A stretch of DNA of 20,528 nt, from NCBI GenBank assembly GCA_031266115.1, contig JAISBQ010000219.1:1-20528 (forward strand). The letters are read 5' to 3'. Below, one piece after another: positions 14,801 through 20,528 of this stretch. The stretch's first letter is position 1. Every line of letters starts with the position of its first letter. A program made the translations under genes and the position numbers. The notes below the pieces were generated by a model. It had not been told where the DNA came from, searched no databases, and saw only the letters and a list, made by a program, of their open reading frames with translations. The DNA is from Bifidobacteriaceae bacterium (GTDB taxonomy: Bacteria > Actinomycetota > Actinomycetes > Actinomycetales > WQXJ01).

Positions 14801-17535
14801 CCGTCGCCGGTACCTTCTCTGTCTCGGTCACCCTGGACGATGCAGACCCGCAGCCGGTGGCGGTCCCACCAGCAGGTAACACCATCGCCGCCTTCGTGCC
14901 AGGAGGCGCCGATCCGGCGACATCGACGCTGGACATCACGCTGACCGAGTTGACCGTTGGTGAGACAACGCTGGCGACCGTGACAGCCCGTGATGCACAC
15001 GGCAACCTCGCCCCCGGCGCGGCGATCCACCTATGGACCACGCCGGCGCTGCCCGGAAGCGGGAGCTGGGAGATCGTCACGGGTGCGGCCGGCACCGCCG
15101 TGCAGTCCGTGTCCACGCGCGTGGCGAACGCTTACGCCCTGCATGCCGCCATCGGCGCCTCCACGGTGGAAATCGTCCGTTCGCCGGTCACCATCGTGTT
15201 CGCTCCGGGTCCCGTCGACCCCGTGACCTCTGAGCTGACCATCCCGACCCAGCGTGAGGGCACACAGGTGGTTGCCGACGGACTCGACACACACCGAGCC
15301 CAGGTTCACCTGCGAGACAGTGACGGGAACGACACGCCCGGCGTCAGCGCCACCGTGGTGGTCACTGCGCCCGACGGAACCGCTCAGACGCACCTGACGC
15401 CGCCATCGGACGCCGACGGCATGGCCTGGATCGATTTCTCCGGGACACTTGCTGGTGAGTACACCGTGGCGGCCACCGTCAACGCAGGAGGCCTCGCCGC
15501 CGCGATCACCGGTTCGCCGGCCACCGCAATCATGGTGCCCGGGCCGGCCAGCACCCTAACCTCGACACTCACGAGCACGCGGGAGTTCGTGGAGGCCAAC
15601 GCCGCGGACGCCGCCCTGCTCACGCTCATCCTGTTCGACGCCCAGTCCAACCCCGTCGGACGCGGCGGGGATGAGGTGACGTTCCAGACCACCCACGGCG
15701 CGGTGAGCGCCGCCACCGACCAGGGCGACGGGACCTACACCGCGCAGGCGACGGCATCGTCCGCTGGGAATGCCACGGTGAGCTTCACGGTCAACGGGAC
15801 TGCGTCCACGGGGCCAGCCCCCCGCACGGTCGCGATTCAGTCCGTCGCGACCCCCGAGGCCCCGGTGCCCACCTACGCCAACGCGACCATCGTGGTCGGC
15901 ACGGCCCAAGCCGGGGTGACCATCAAGGTCTACGCACCGGGAGGAGCTCAGCTATGCCAGACCACCAGCGCCGCGGATGGCGCGTTCGGCTGCTCGAGCC
16001 TCGTCCAGCCGCCCACGCACGGCATGGTCTTGACGTTGACGGCAACCGAGGAGCATGGGTTCGTCTCGCCGGCCGCCACCGTCGTCGCGGACACCGAGGC
16101 GCCAGGCTCGCCCACCGTCAATCCCACCGACGGCACCGAAGTGACCGGCTCGGACGCCGAGCCGGGGTCCACCGTGGTGGTCCTCGACCCGGACGATGAC
16201 ACGGTCCTGTGTGAGGCCGTGATCGCCGCGGACGGCACGTTCCGGTGCGGACCCCTCGCGCCGAGACCCGCCGATGAGGCGCCGATCGTGGTGATTGTCG
16301 TCGATCCATCTGACAACTCCTCTGACCCCGTGACCGTGGTGGTCGATTCGAGCCCGCCGGACCCGCCGGTGGTCGATCCCACGGATGGATCGGCGGTGTA
16401 CGGCGACGCCGAACCCGGCAGTCACGTGGTGGTCACCGACACCGATGGCCGCACTGTGTGCGAAGCCGACGCCGACGAGGATGGCTCATGGGTGTGTGAG
16501 CCAGACCGCGCGGTCAACGAGGGCGAACATCTCGCCGTGACGTCGAGCGACGCCGCTGGCAACGTGTCCACCGATGTCATCGTCGTGGCGGACCAGAGCA
16601 TCCTGCCGCCTCCCGGGGTCGACCCGTCGAACGGCCAGACCATCGCCGGCGAGGGCGTTCCCGGCTACACCGTCGCCGTGACCTTCCCGGACGGCACGGT
16701 GATCCGCACCGTTGTCAGGAGCGATGGGCGATGGACCATCACCCCGCCGCCCGGCTACACCCCGGTACACGCCGATGAGCTGCGTGTGGTCCATGAGGAC
16801 CAGTTCAACCGGGTCCAGGTTAGGTCCTCCGCGGTCACGCCGCTCGTCCTCGACCGTGTGGCCCCGGATCGGCCGGCCCCTGCTCCCACGGGCGGCGGCG
16901 CCCTGCGTGGCACCGGTGAGGCTGGCGGAGTGGTCATCGTGGCCGGCGCCAACGGCGCCGAGCTGGGTCGTGTCACCGCGGGGGCGAATGGCACATGGAC
17001 CCTCGCCCTGCCGGCTGGCATCACCGTCGGCGACCTGGTGACCATCACCGTGATGGACGCCGCCGGCAACGTCTCCGAGGCGTTCAGCCTGCGTGTGGGC
17101 CTGATCGAGGTCAAGCCGGACAGGGCGATGGTGCTTCGTGGCGAGACCATCGCCTTCGAGGTTCACAACCTCCAACCGTCCGAACGCTCGACGGGGACGG
17201 TCCACTCCGTCCCGGTGAGCATTGGCGATGTCACGGGCGACGCGGACGGCGCGGCCATCTACACCTGGACGGTGCCGGTGGACGCTGAGGTTGGTCTCCA
17301 CACCTTCCACGTCACCGGTCCCTTCTCCGGTGAGGCCGTCAGCGCCCAGTTCCAGGTGCTTGAGCCGGTGGCGCCCATCGTCGAGGAGGAGGCCGAACCG
17401 GTCCCGCAGCCAGCACCGCTGGCCAAGACGGGTGCCGAGGGCGTACGTGAAGCGGTCGTGTGGACGATGGCGGCCCTCACCCTGGGCCTATTCCTTCTCC
17501 TCATGGCGGCCCGCCGGCGCCGGGAGGCCCGCTAG
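8878..17535 (+). CDS. Giant multi-Ig-domain cell-wall-anchored surface protein (adhesin-like)
   Basis: The product has 2885 residues. AAGGAAG (8863-8869) precedes ATG 8878 by 8 bases. Residues 1-57 are a long signal peptide with a hydrophobic core at 29-47 and likely cleavage near 55-57. Residues 58-395 form a Tyr/Trp/Asp-rich head with YTLDANADFYRW-type blades, probably a propeller. An SdrD-B-like domain (about 398-510, NDLNGDG) and a GEVED-type domain (WGDAP at 586 to GEIEDY near 773) follow. Residues 907-2322 hold about 13 invasin/Big_1-like Ig domains, recognisable by repeated VADG, NPV and GVY motifs. Five Big_6-like domains (2322-2740) and one further beta domain (2742-2830) complete the stalk. 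The C-terminus is LAKTG (2848-2852), a membrane segment (about 2856-2876) and a basic RRRREAR end. LAxTG is the class E sortase signal of high-GC Gram-positives. Adhesion or biofilm function is inferred from architecture; no ligand-binding motif is recognised. Confidence 0.93.
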   Translation: MRAIRALNSGSATSSGGIARRLVNAGAKPVAMATAVAFALGGVSLVQSWMSSPDAEATTFYNGFTGAFTSEELWYKPETDAYLSVSNPRELGANVGPSMLRQFTAAGTAGGTAGDPSDYYTIALGPIFTDASGGTDTALHLVSIATPYATSDSDTTPVQVFRAEGTRLNAYQYGPIRSTATAVPDSASAETVRACRTGYRYSGEIDQKTGYMYSVNEDYNFTVDGAADLWSMRTAIYKFGLPTDAVKLACVAGVSTIRGADARGLNDQWSLATGEDYANGGWHVSSDMAIDANGNFYILLRGDATHHALVRLDVPKDPDTGAPSEGQWTYRLVKAFSGNATNAMKYGMAFHDGALYTLDANADFYRWDTLSGTVASVGRAPVGSRTAPHDLASAQTAPVIEGRVYNDLNGDGRYEVGVDDDLEGMNVEVYHNTAGSDEDPVWVKRGDLTTDSEGKYSALVNSATGEYIVRLTQPVIDNVNAYQTFARAKEFSFTSGGVTGTNTVQPYCASADAEYELVPLTAADADGWVDCYGARRDGTDPLTAAVGDTANPIDPTGGAAFVSHVDMNSSLAVVSADFGLSTAASWGDAPAPYATTNDDVPVPGPYASPRLGATNRLYLGDIAGVSAGGVHDPDANAHTGDDGLFVARVAGGVVGEFVPAQTYVMAANNTYRFRLKVSGDADAVAASTAKAWITSVTGQAVATTFDRVLLGSGDEDCRSTPETGTSFVYCTFTAPNLPPHGPIPLYARARVSSDPGVTSTSRPAAGATVQQYGEIEDYRTFIATSVVRMSAVTQRLADGPFTLSLSNVRQGDSWPTAATLTTTSPGVPVAFADPFIVATPGNPITVTRTAAPSGWSIASATCNLGSGESVPVTVTATAVTIPGEATRAGSDAVCTVTFTKAALGSGSQLSVTSGSKTADGRDFHEATALIKSDDDVPLAGQTVTFSLDPASGASLASSTCQTEVDGTCSVRITATRAASYDVAATVVGVNGVPEVLNGSPASVAFAAGIPNPTRSHVYITPGDKIANGTDYHTVRVELRDAEDNRVLDAVGEIIRTVAPDLGITISEVTALTGSDAGSYTFRVYSTSAGNKTVTVRFTDLDDPIGEVVGSFVADNPLPANSSVDVTPDRLPVGEVAVATATVADANHNPVAGIHVCFSSDPFISDEVTTCMETGTQGLATIDVTTLRARGYEISASYVDRQGATRPLGGSPRTVIFDPLDPVASTTTLTGTDAETRTTGGAVFHEATVTARDIHGNPVSGASVLFDLDGVGVLAPGSDRAGTTGSQGTPGTYSIRLFSPATTGFAYVSATFGRPGVAAATPVTGGASEPTRLAMEFVADTVDPRQSDFSLSEGTRVADGLDAHTITVTLRDANRTLVTGESGHLTVHPDGTGGIGTGSVGQWSEISEGVYRAAVTSTVWGVKTITVDWAGQSINPATPPGTATVEFVAGPPDEDQSSFTVTDSDQVADGTLAHAHTITVTLLDAHLNPVTDLGTAVLEGDAVLPGSDPLVRATVGAFTPTPARGVYVASVTSTVAGSFGVSVSLVDGGSRVSVVARGNDVAVFVPGDPGGRSSLVVDRVRAVVGETITATVTLLDDEGNPPAATTVTFWTSPAIELPNNGEVVTSAATGVAVMPVVTTRKGGYVLHAEYGTVSREVPGSPVSLTFDPGPPVFRANRTRVEGSTGDRLANGVAYHTATVTVVDEYENTIVETPVEFHVGGVGSVAAGYAPSGRTDSAGQLTVRIVSAAYVAGVSMVWAEVDGRSVTDGVSVDPVVVEQVFVTPGVASGSTYAVSDGTRVADGSDAHSLVVTLLSSTGTPVTGQAGVVEAVAAGRGDQGGAVVSGFVEGAPGVYSAEITSHVWGVKDVSVVWQGSTPVAPLTPPGVSTVEFVPDRYDPVHSGFSVSEFPNVVADGGADHVQTVSVHVGDAWANPISGRAGDLGVVAVLTTDPTIEATVSDVRPGANPGDYVADIRSTVAGTFSVSVTLDDADPQPVAVPPAGNTIAAFVPGGADPATSTLDITLTELTVGETTLATVTARDAHGNLAPGAAIHLWTTPALPGSGSWEIVTGAAGTAVQSVSTRVANAYALHAAIGASTVEIVRSPVTIVFAPGPVDPVTSELTIPTQREGTQVVADGLDTHRAQVHLRDSDGNDTPGVSATVVVTAPDGTAQTHLTPPSDADGMAWIDFSGTLAGEYTVAATVNAGGLAAAITGSPATAIMVPGPASTLTSTLTSTREFVEANAADAALLTLILFDAQSNPVGRGGDEVTFQTTHGAVSAATDQGDGTYTAQATASSAGNATVSFTVNGTASTGPAPRTVAIQSVATPEAPVPTYANATIVVGTAQAGVTIKVYAPGGAQLCQTTSAADGAFGCSSLVQPPTHGMVLTLTATEEHGFVSPAATVVADTEAPGSPTVNPTDGTEVTGSDAEPGSTVVVLDPDDDTVLCEAVIAADGTFRCGPLAPRPADEAPIVVIVVDPSDNSSDPVTVVVDSSPPDPPVVDPTDGSAVYGDAEPGSHVVVTDTDGRTVCEADADEDGSWVCEPDRAVNEGEHLAVTSSDAAGNVSTDVIVVADQSILPPPGVDPSNGQTIAGEGVPGYTVAVTFPDGTVIRTVVRSDGRWTITPPPGYTPVHADELRVVHEDQFNRVQVRSSAVTPLVLDRVAPDRPAPAPTGGGALRGTGEAGGVVIVAGANGAELGRVTAGANGTWTLALPAGITVGDLVTITVMDAAGNVSEAFSLRVGLIEVKPDRAMVLRGETIAFEVHNLQPSERSTGTVHSVPVSIGDVTGDADGAAIYTWTVPVDAEVGLHTFHVTGPFSGEAVSAQFQVLEPVAPIVEEEAEPVPQPAPLAKTGAEGVREAVVWTMAALTLGLFLLLMAARRRREAR
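12238..15225 (+). repeat. Higher-order repeat: four-Ig-domain module in the adhesin
   Basis: Within the adhesin, Ig domains recur in the order A-B-C-D. Domain D starts at 12238, 13591 and 14923 (each SS/ST followed by a VGE-T or VGE-A motif), a period of 1353 then 1332 bases (451 and 444 residues). Domain A recurs at about residues 1222 and 1672, B (VADG...WGVK) at 1345 and 1787, and C (STVAGxFxVSV) at 1452 and 1897. An earlier partial C-D pair lies at about 1014-1221. The duplication is ancient at the protein level but follows a strict order. Confidence 0.75.
13474..14757 (+). other. Codon-usage island inside the adhesin (third-position C depleted, G/T rich)
   Basis: Up to 13473 the gene uses C freely in third positions (9 of the 20 codons at 12601-12660 end in C). 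In the 80 codons at 13501-13740 only two end in C, with GTG, TCG, ACG, GGT, GAT and AAT dominating. The change is sharp on the left, inside the STVAG motif of domain C. On the right it fades from about 14631 and is complete by 14758, shortly before the same motif in domain C' (14797). The reading frame continues unbroken. Confidence 0.8.
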
Positions 17536-17559
17536 GAGCGCGAAGGCCTGGCAGGCGTC

Positions 17560-19182
17560 ATGTGTCCACTCACGCTGACCCATGCCGTGTGGTCAACTCC
17601 TCTCGTCATACTTGCCGGGGCAGGCGTCTCGGCGGGGCCACCGGCATGTGTCCCAAGCTGGTGGGATTTCAGCCAGCGTATCCTAGAGGGGATAAAATCC
17701 ACAGTCCTGTCGGAATCGTCCTCCCAGGATCCCGTCCCGGTGCTCTCGGCCCTGGCGCGAGACGGGATTTCGCGTTTGTCGCTGGATTCGCTGGATGTCA
17801 CGTATTTCAGCCAGGCAGTGTCGGACGCGTTTGCTGGCAAGGAATGGTTCACATTTCTCGATGTGCTTGACAGCGACAGGCCCAACGTCATGCATCGACT
17901 CGCTGCGTCGTTGGCGATTGAAGGGCGGCTGCGAGCGATTTTGACGACGAATTTCGATACTCTCTTTGAGCAGGCATTGAACGATGTCAGAGTGCCCTAC
18001 CATGTCGCGACTCCCATCGTGGACAATCCAGCCAACAGCATTCCCGATGACTGCCTCCTTGTGCTGAAACTTCACGGCAACATCACGGCGCCGAATTCCC
18101 TGGTAGACCTTGCAACTCAAAAGAAGCGGGGCCTTCCAGACGAATGGGTCGCCTTGTGTGCGAGTCTGTTCTCCTCGTGCCCAACTCTAGTCGCGGGCTT
18201 CTCGGGACGAGACCTGGATTTGAAACCAGACTACCTAGGACTGTTCGCCGCGTCCAAGCAAATCCCATACCTTTTCTGGGTTGTTCACCCGGGCTCGTTC
18301 GTGCCGCCAGTGGTGGAACGATTGATGGGTGAGATTGGGAACAATTCGATTCTTGCTGAGGCGGGAATCTCGTCTTTGGCCGAAAGTCTGGGCTTTGTCG
18401 CAGATGTGGGTGAGAGCCCTGTCTACCCGCATGTTGACACGTCGCCGGCCTGGCGGTTGCCGGCGCCCTTCACTCGCATAGAGGCCTGCGTGGCGATTGC
18501 CAGGCTGTGCGCTCTAGCTGGAGATCAGTCGACGAGTCGAGAGATCCGGACATCCCTTGTGGATGGCGTCGCGTCTCGGGTTGGTCAAGGGACCGAGATT
18601 GACATGATGGATTTGCTCCACTACGAGCTGGCACTGGCGCAGTGCGGCGCGGATGCTTTGGCCGAGGGGCATCTGACGACGGCTCATGCCTATCTGACCA
18701 TGGGCATCAACCTGAATGGCGAGTACACGGGCGCGCTGGAAAGAAGTGGCTTTCGCTTCATAAGTCCGGCGTTGGAGGAGCAGAGGCTCAACAGAGCTGC
18801 CATGTTTGCGAATCTTGCGAGCGCGGCCGCTGGGTTGCGACTGCCTGAAGCACGGGGCTACGCTTATGAGGCAATGGGGGTGGTTGGCGCGACGGCAGAT
18901 GGCGTTGCGAAGACCCGTCGGCTGGCGTCGGTGTTTGCATCATTGAGTGCTGTGGAGCAGGCGGACGGGAACATGAAAGCGGCCCATTACTATCTGATCG
19001 GGAGCAGACAGTGCTTCGAGTTGGTAGGGGACGCGCGGGCGGCCGAAGGCGTAAGGGCAGTGTCGGTAGCGATCGGTGAGCCGCTGGGGGCGGGCAGGTC
19101 TCTGCGGAATCCCGGGCGTCCGTTTGTGATTGAAAATCCCGGAGAATTCGGCCTCAGCGAGAGCCCTCGAATAGCGACGTGA
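17560..19182 (+). CDS. SIR2-domain protein with helical (TPR-like) C-terminus, putative defence NADase
   Basis: The product has 540 residues. The N-terminal half is a SIR2-like NAD-binding fold: GAGVSAG (20-26), LTTNFD (128-133, Asn131), KLHGN (170-174, His172) and GFSGRD (213-218). These match the glycine loop, the TTN[YF]D motif and the catalytic histidine of prokaryotic SIR2 defence proteins, which cleave NAD+ on phage infection. Residues from about 300 to 505 are Ala/Leu-rich amphipathic helices like TPR repeats, a plausible sensor or oligomerisation module. I see no membrane segment. The ATG at 17560 lies 24 bases after the adhesin stop and has only a weak upstream AGG; GTG 17587 is an alternative. 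Codons are less GC-rich than in neighbouring genes, suggesting transfer. No partner gene (HerA, Argonaute, TIR) is beside it. A deacetylase role is less likely because the classic sirtuin zinc-binding cysteines are absent. Confidence 0.85.
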   Translation: MCPLTLTHAVWSTPLVILAGAGVSAGPPACVPSWWDFSQRILEGIKSTVLSESSSQDPVPVLSALARDGISRLSLDSLDVTYFSQAVSDAFAGKEWFTFLDVLDSDRPNVMHRLAASLAIEGRLRAILTTNFDTLFEQALNDVRVPYHVATPIVDNPANSIPDDCLLVLKLHGNITAPNSLVDLATQKKRGLPDEWVALCASLFSSCPTLVAGFSGRDLDLKPDYLGLFAASKQIPYLFWVVHPGSFVPPVVERLMGEIGNNSILAEAGISSLAESLGFVADVGESPVYPHVDTSPAWRLPAPFTRIEACVAIARLCALAGDQSTSREIRTSLVDGVASRVGQGTEIDMMDLLHYELALAQCGADALAEGHLTTAHAYLTMGINLNGEYTGALERSGFRFISPALEEQRLNRAAMFANLASAAAGLRLPEARGYAYEAMGVVGATADGVAKTRRLASVFASLSAVEQADGNMKAAHYYLIGSRQCFELVGDARAAEGVRAVSVAIGEPLGAGRSLRNPGRPFVIENPGEFGLSESPRIAT

Positions 19183-19253
19183 GATGATTAGCGATAGCGT
19201 CTCAGAGTGTGCGCGAGCGACATGTCGGTCATCGAGGCACGCGGCCGGGTGGG

Positions 19254-19330
19254 GTGCAGGGGCGATCACGTCCGGGGTCGCGCAGTGGGGTGAACGGGTG
19301 GGTGGGGTTCACGCGTGCAGGGGCGATCAC
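19254..19330. repeat. Pair of exact 16-bp direct repeats upstream of the DUF222 gene
   Basis: GTGCAGGGGCGATCAC occurs at 19254-19269 and 19315-19330, 61 bases apart. Both lie between the SIR2 stop and the promoter at 19349. Each contains the half-site GATCAC, so they may be regulator-binding sites or a short duplication. Confidence 0.6.
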
Positions 19331-19348
19331 ATGGACGCGTCGGCTGGC

Positions 19349-19377
19349 TTGCTCAGGACGTACGAGTGTACTATAGT
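19349..19377 (+). promoter_or_regulatory. Promoter of the DUF222-family gene
   Basis: TTGCTC (19349-19354) and TATAGT (19372-19377) are separated by 17 bases, a good sigma-70-type arrangement. Transcription would start about 7 bases downstream, at or next to the GTG at 19384, implying a leaderless mRNA. Confidence 0.6.
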
Positions 19378-19383
19378 GGATGT

Positions 19384-20528
19384 GTGCCAGCGATCACTCC
19401 AGGCCCCGATGAGGTCACACGCATCGATGTGGCTAGTAGTGTCGCGGATCCGAGAGAGTACAGGTGTGCAAGATGGATGGTTGGGACTCCCCACCTCGAT
19501 AATGCAGATGGCACCGAAGGGACACGTCGCGAGGGCGTGGCAGCGGGGGTGGAGGGGCCTCAGGCTGAGCGGGCCGCGGTTGAGCCCGACGGGATGGGCG
19601 TGGTGTGGGCGCACACGATGGGCGTTGAGGGTGACGTGGCGGGTCAGCGCGTGATGGGAGGGCAGATGGATCCTGAATGTGTGGGGGCGGTGAGTGACGT
19701 GGAGGTGGCCCGACTGGAGGCCGAGTGGTTGTCGGCTGGGATGGTGGAGGATGAGGAGTTGGAGAGCCAATGGGTGGAGTTGGAGCGGGAACAGGCTGAA
19801 CGAGAGGTGTTGGCACGGACTGAACGTGCCCGTGCGGCTCGGGAGGGCCGGTTAGCGGCATGGCGGACGCAACAGGCGGTGGTGGGAGAGTTAGCGGATA
19901 TGCCGGCCGGTCCCGCGTTGGCGGCACGGGTGGTGGAGGTGATCGGTCAGCGAGATTGTCCAGCGGATATGACGGTCGATTTGATTGTCGAGTTGGGTAG
20001 ATCGATCGCATATCTGGAGGGGCTGCGGGCGACGTTGGCATGGGGTCTGGTCGAGCCTCGTGGTGGCGACACGCTGGAGGCGCGGTCGATCATGGAGGAG
20101 ATCGCGGCACGGATTGGCCACACCTACGGGACAGTGGGCCGGATGGTCGAGTTGGGGATGGGGATGGCTGCGTCACCTGATCTGGGTGAGGCAGTACGTC
20201 ATGGACGGATCGGAGCGGCCAAGGCCACCCAGATCTTGCGGGACACCGAACACTTGGAGGTGGTGCGTCGTGACCATGTCATCAGCGACGTGTTGTCCCG
20301 TCACCCGGAAACCCGGAATCTACCGGACCTACGCACATTGACCCGGACGTTGGCCGAATGGGTCGATCCACGCACGGCCGGCGAGGAGCACGCGCGGGCC
20401 ACGGCGAAGCGGGCGGTATGGATCGACAAGGCCCGTCACGGGATGGCGTTCCTCCACGCCTACCTCCCCGCGATCAACGCCTGGCAGGTATATAACACCC
20501 TGACCACGATGGCACTAGCCCAAGATCC
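19384..20528 (+). CDS. DUF222 (13E12-type) HNH-endonuclease family protein, right-truncated
   Basis: This frame is open from a stop at 19291 to the right edge. It starts at about GTG 19384, giving 381 residues in the window. Residues from about 180 on read as a DUF222 domain: helical, with an AxAxxIMEEIAARIG-like section, a GRIGAAKATQIL section and a GMAFLHAYLPA section near the edge. In this actinobacterial family an HNH nuclease domain usually follows the DUF222 part, and it would lie beyond the window. Residues of about 98-160 are charged and Glu/Arg-rich, probably coiled coil, and the first 95 residues look disordered. The GTG start is favoured because it falls where the promoter at 19349-19377 should begin transcription. 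ATG 19666, with GGGAGG 4 bases before it, is an alternative that would drop the disordered part. Members are often multicopy and of unproven role. Confidence 0.8.
   Translation, partial: MPAITPGPDEVTRIDVASSVADPREYRCARWMVGTPHLDNADGTEGTRREGVAAGVEGPQAERAAVEPDGMGVVWAHTMGVEGDVAGQRVMGGQMDPECVGAVSDVEVARLEAEWLSAGMVEDEELESQWVELEREQAEREVLARTERARAAREGRLAAWRTQQAVVGELADMPAGPALAARVVEVIGQRDCPADMTVDLIVELGRSIAYLEGLRATLAWGLVEPRGGDTLEARSIMEEIAARIGHTYGTVGRMVELGMGMAASPDLGEAVRHGRIGAAKATQILRDTEHLEVVRRDHVISDVLSRHPETRNLPDLRTLTRTLAEWVDPRTAGEEHARATAKRAVWIDKARHGMAFLHAYLPAINAWQVYNTLTTMALAQD

Noticed and set aside
13384..15030. Long minus-strand open frame (548 codons) opposite the adhesin
   Set aside because: Its translation is an Arg/His/Thr/Pro-rich low-complexity shadow created by the C-poor, G/T-rich codons of the plus-strand gene, which leave few stops on the other strand.
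19184..19654. Plus-strand frame starting one base after the SIR2 stop (156 codons)
   Set aside because: The TGAGATG junction looks like tight coupling, but the translation is unrecognisable and the frame is overlapped by the better-supported DUF222 gene and its promoter.

Overview
The window is high-GC DNA whose genes end most codons in G or C. The gene families point to an actinomycete (Actinomycetota): paired LytR-CpsA-Psr (LCP) proteins, a cell-wall protein ending in an LAKTG sortase signal, a DUF222/13E12-type HNH-nuclease family protein, and an NAD-dependent DNA ligase with an actinobacterial-style insertion. I cannot name a genus from the sequence alone.

Layout, left to right. (1) Two minus-strand membrane-protein genes lie 42 bases apart and are probably co-transcribed. 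Both have two membrane segments around an extracytoplasmic domain; the second runs off the left edge. (2) A divergent intergenic region leads into ligA on the plus strand. (3) ligA converges, with an 11-base gap, on a minus-strand operon of two LCP ligase genes that probably attach secondary polymers to the wall. (4) A non-coding stretch of about 1.4 kb (7457-8877) is full of short direct and inverted repeats, including two tandem 57-base hairpin units. (5) A single 2885-residue wall-anchored protein fills 8878-17535. It has a long signal peptide, a propeller-like head, an SdrD-B-like domain, a GEVED domain, about 13 invasin/Big_1-like Ig domains, five Big_6-like Ig domains and an LAKTG anchor. 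(6) A SIR2-domain protein with a helical C-terminus starts 24 bases behind it. (7) A DUF222-family gene with a recognisable promoter and a probably leaderless GTG start runs off the right edge.

How the genes fit together. The membrane proteins, LCP pair and giant adhesin all concern the cell envelope, and ligA is housekeeping. The right end (SIR2 plus DUF222) looks accessory. The SIR2 protein resembles NAD-consuming anti-phage effectors and is the best candidate for an undescribed system, but it appears to stand alone here.

The most striking signal in the raw sequence is inside the adhesin. The Ig domains form a four-domain higher-order repeat with a period of about 444-451 residues. Close to one period of it (about 13474-14757) has a completely different codon usage: third-position C almost vanishes in favour of G and T. 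This suggests that one super-repeat module was replaced or added by recombination with a foreign donor.
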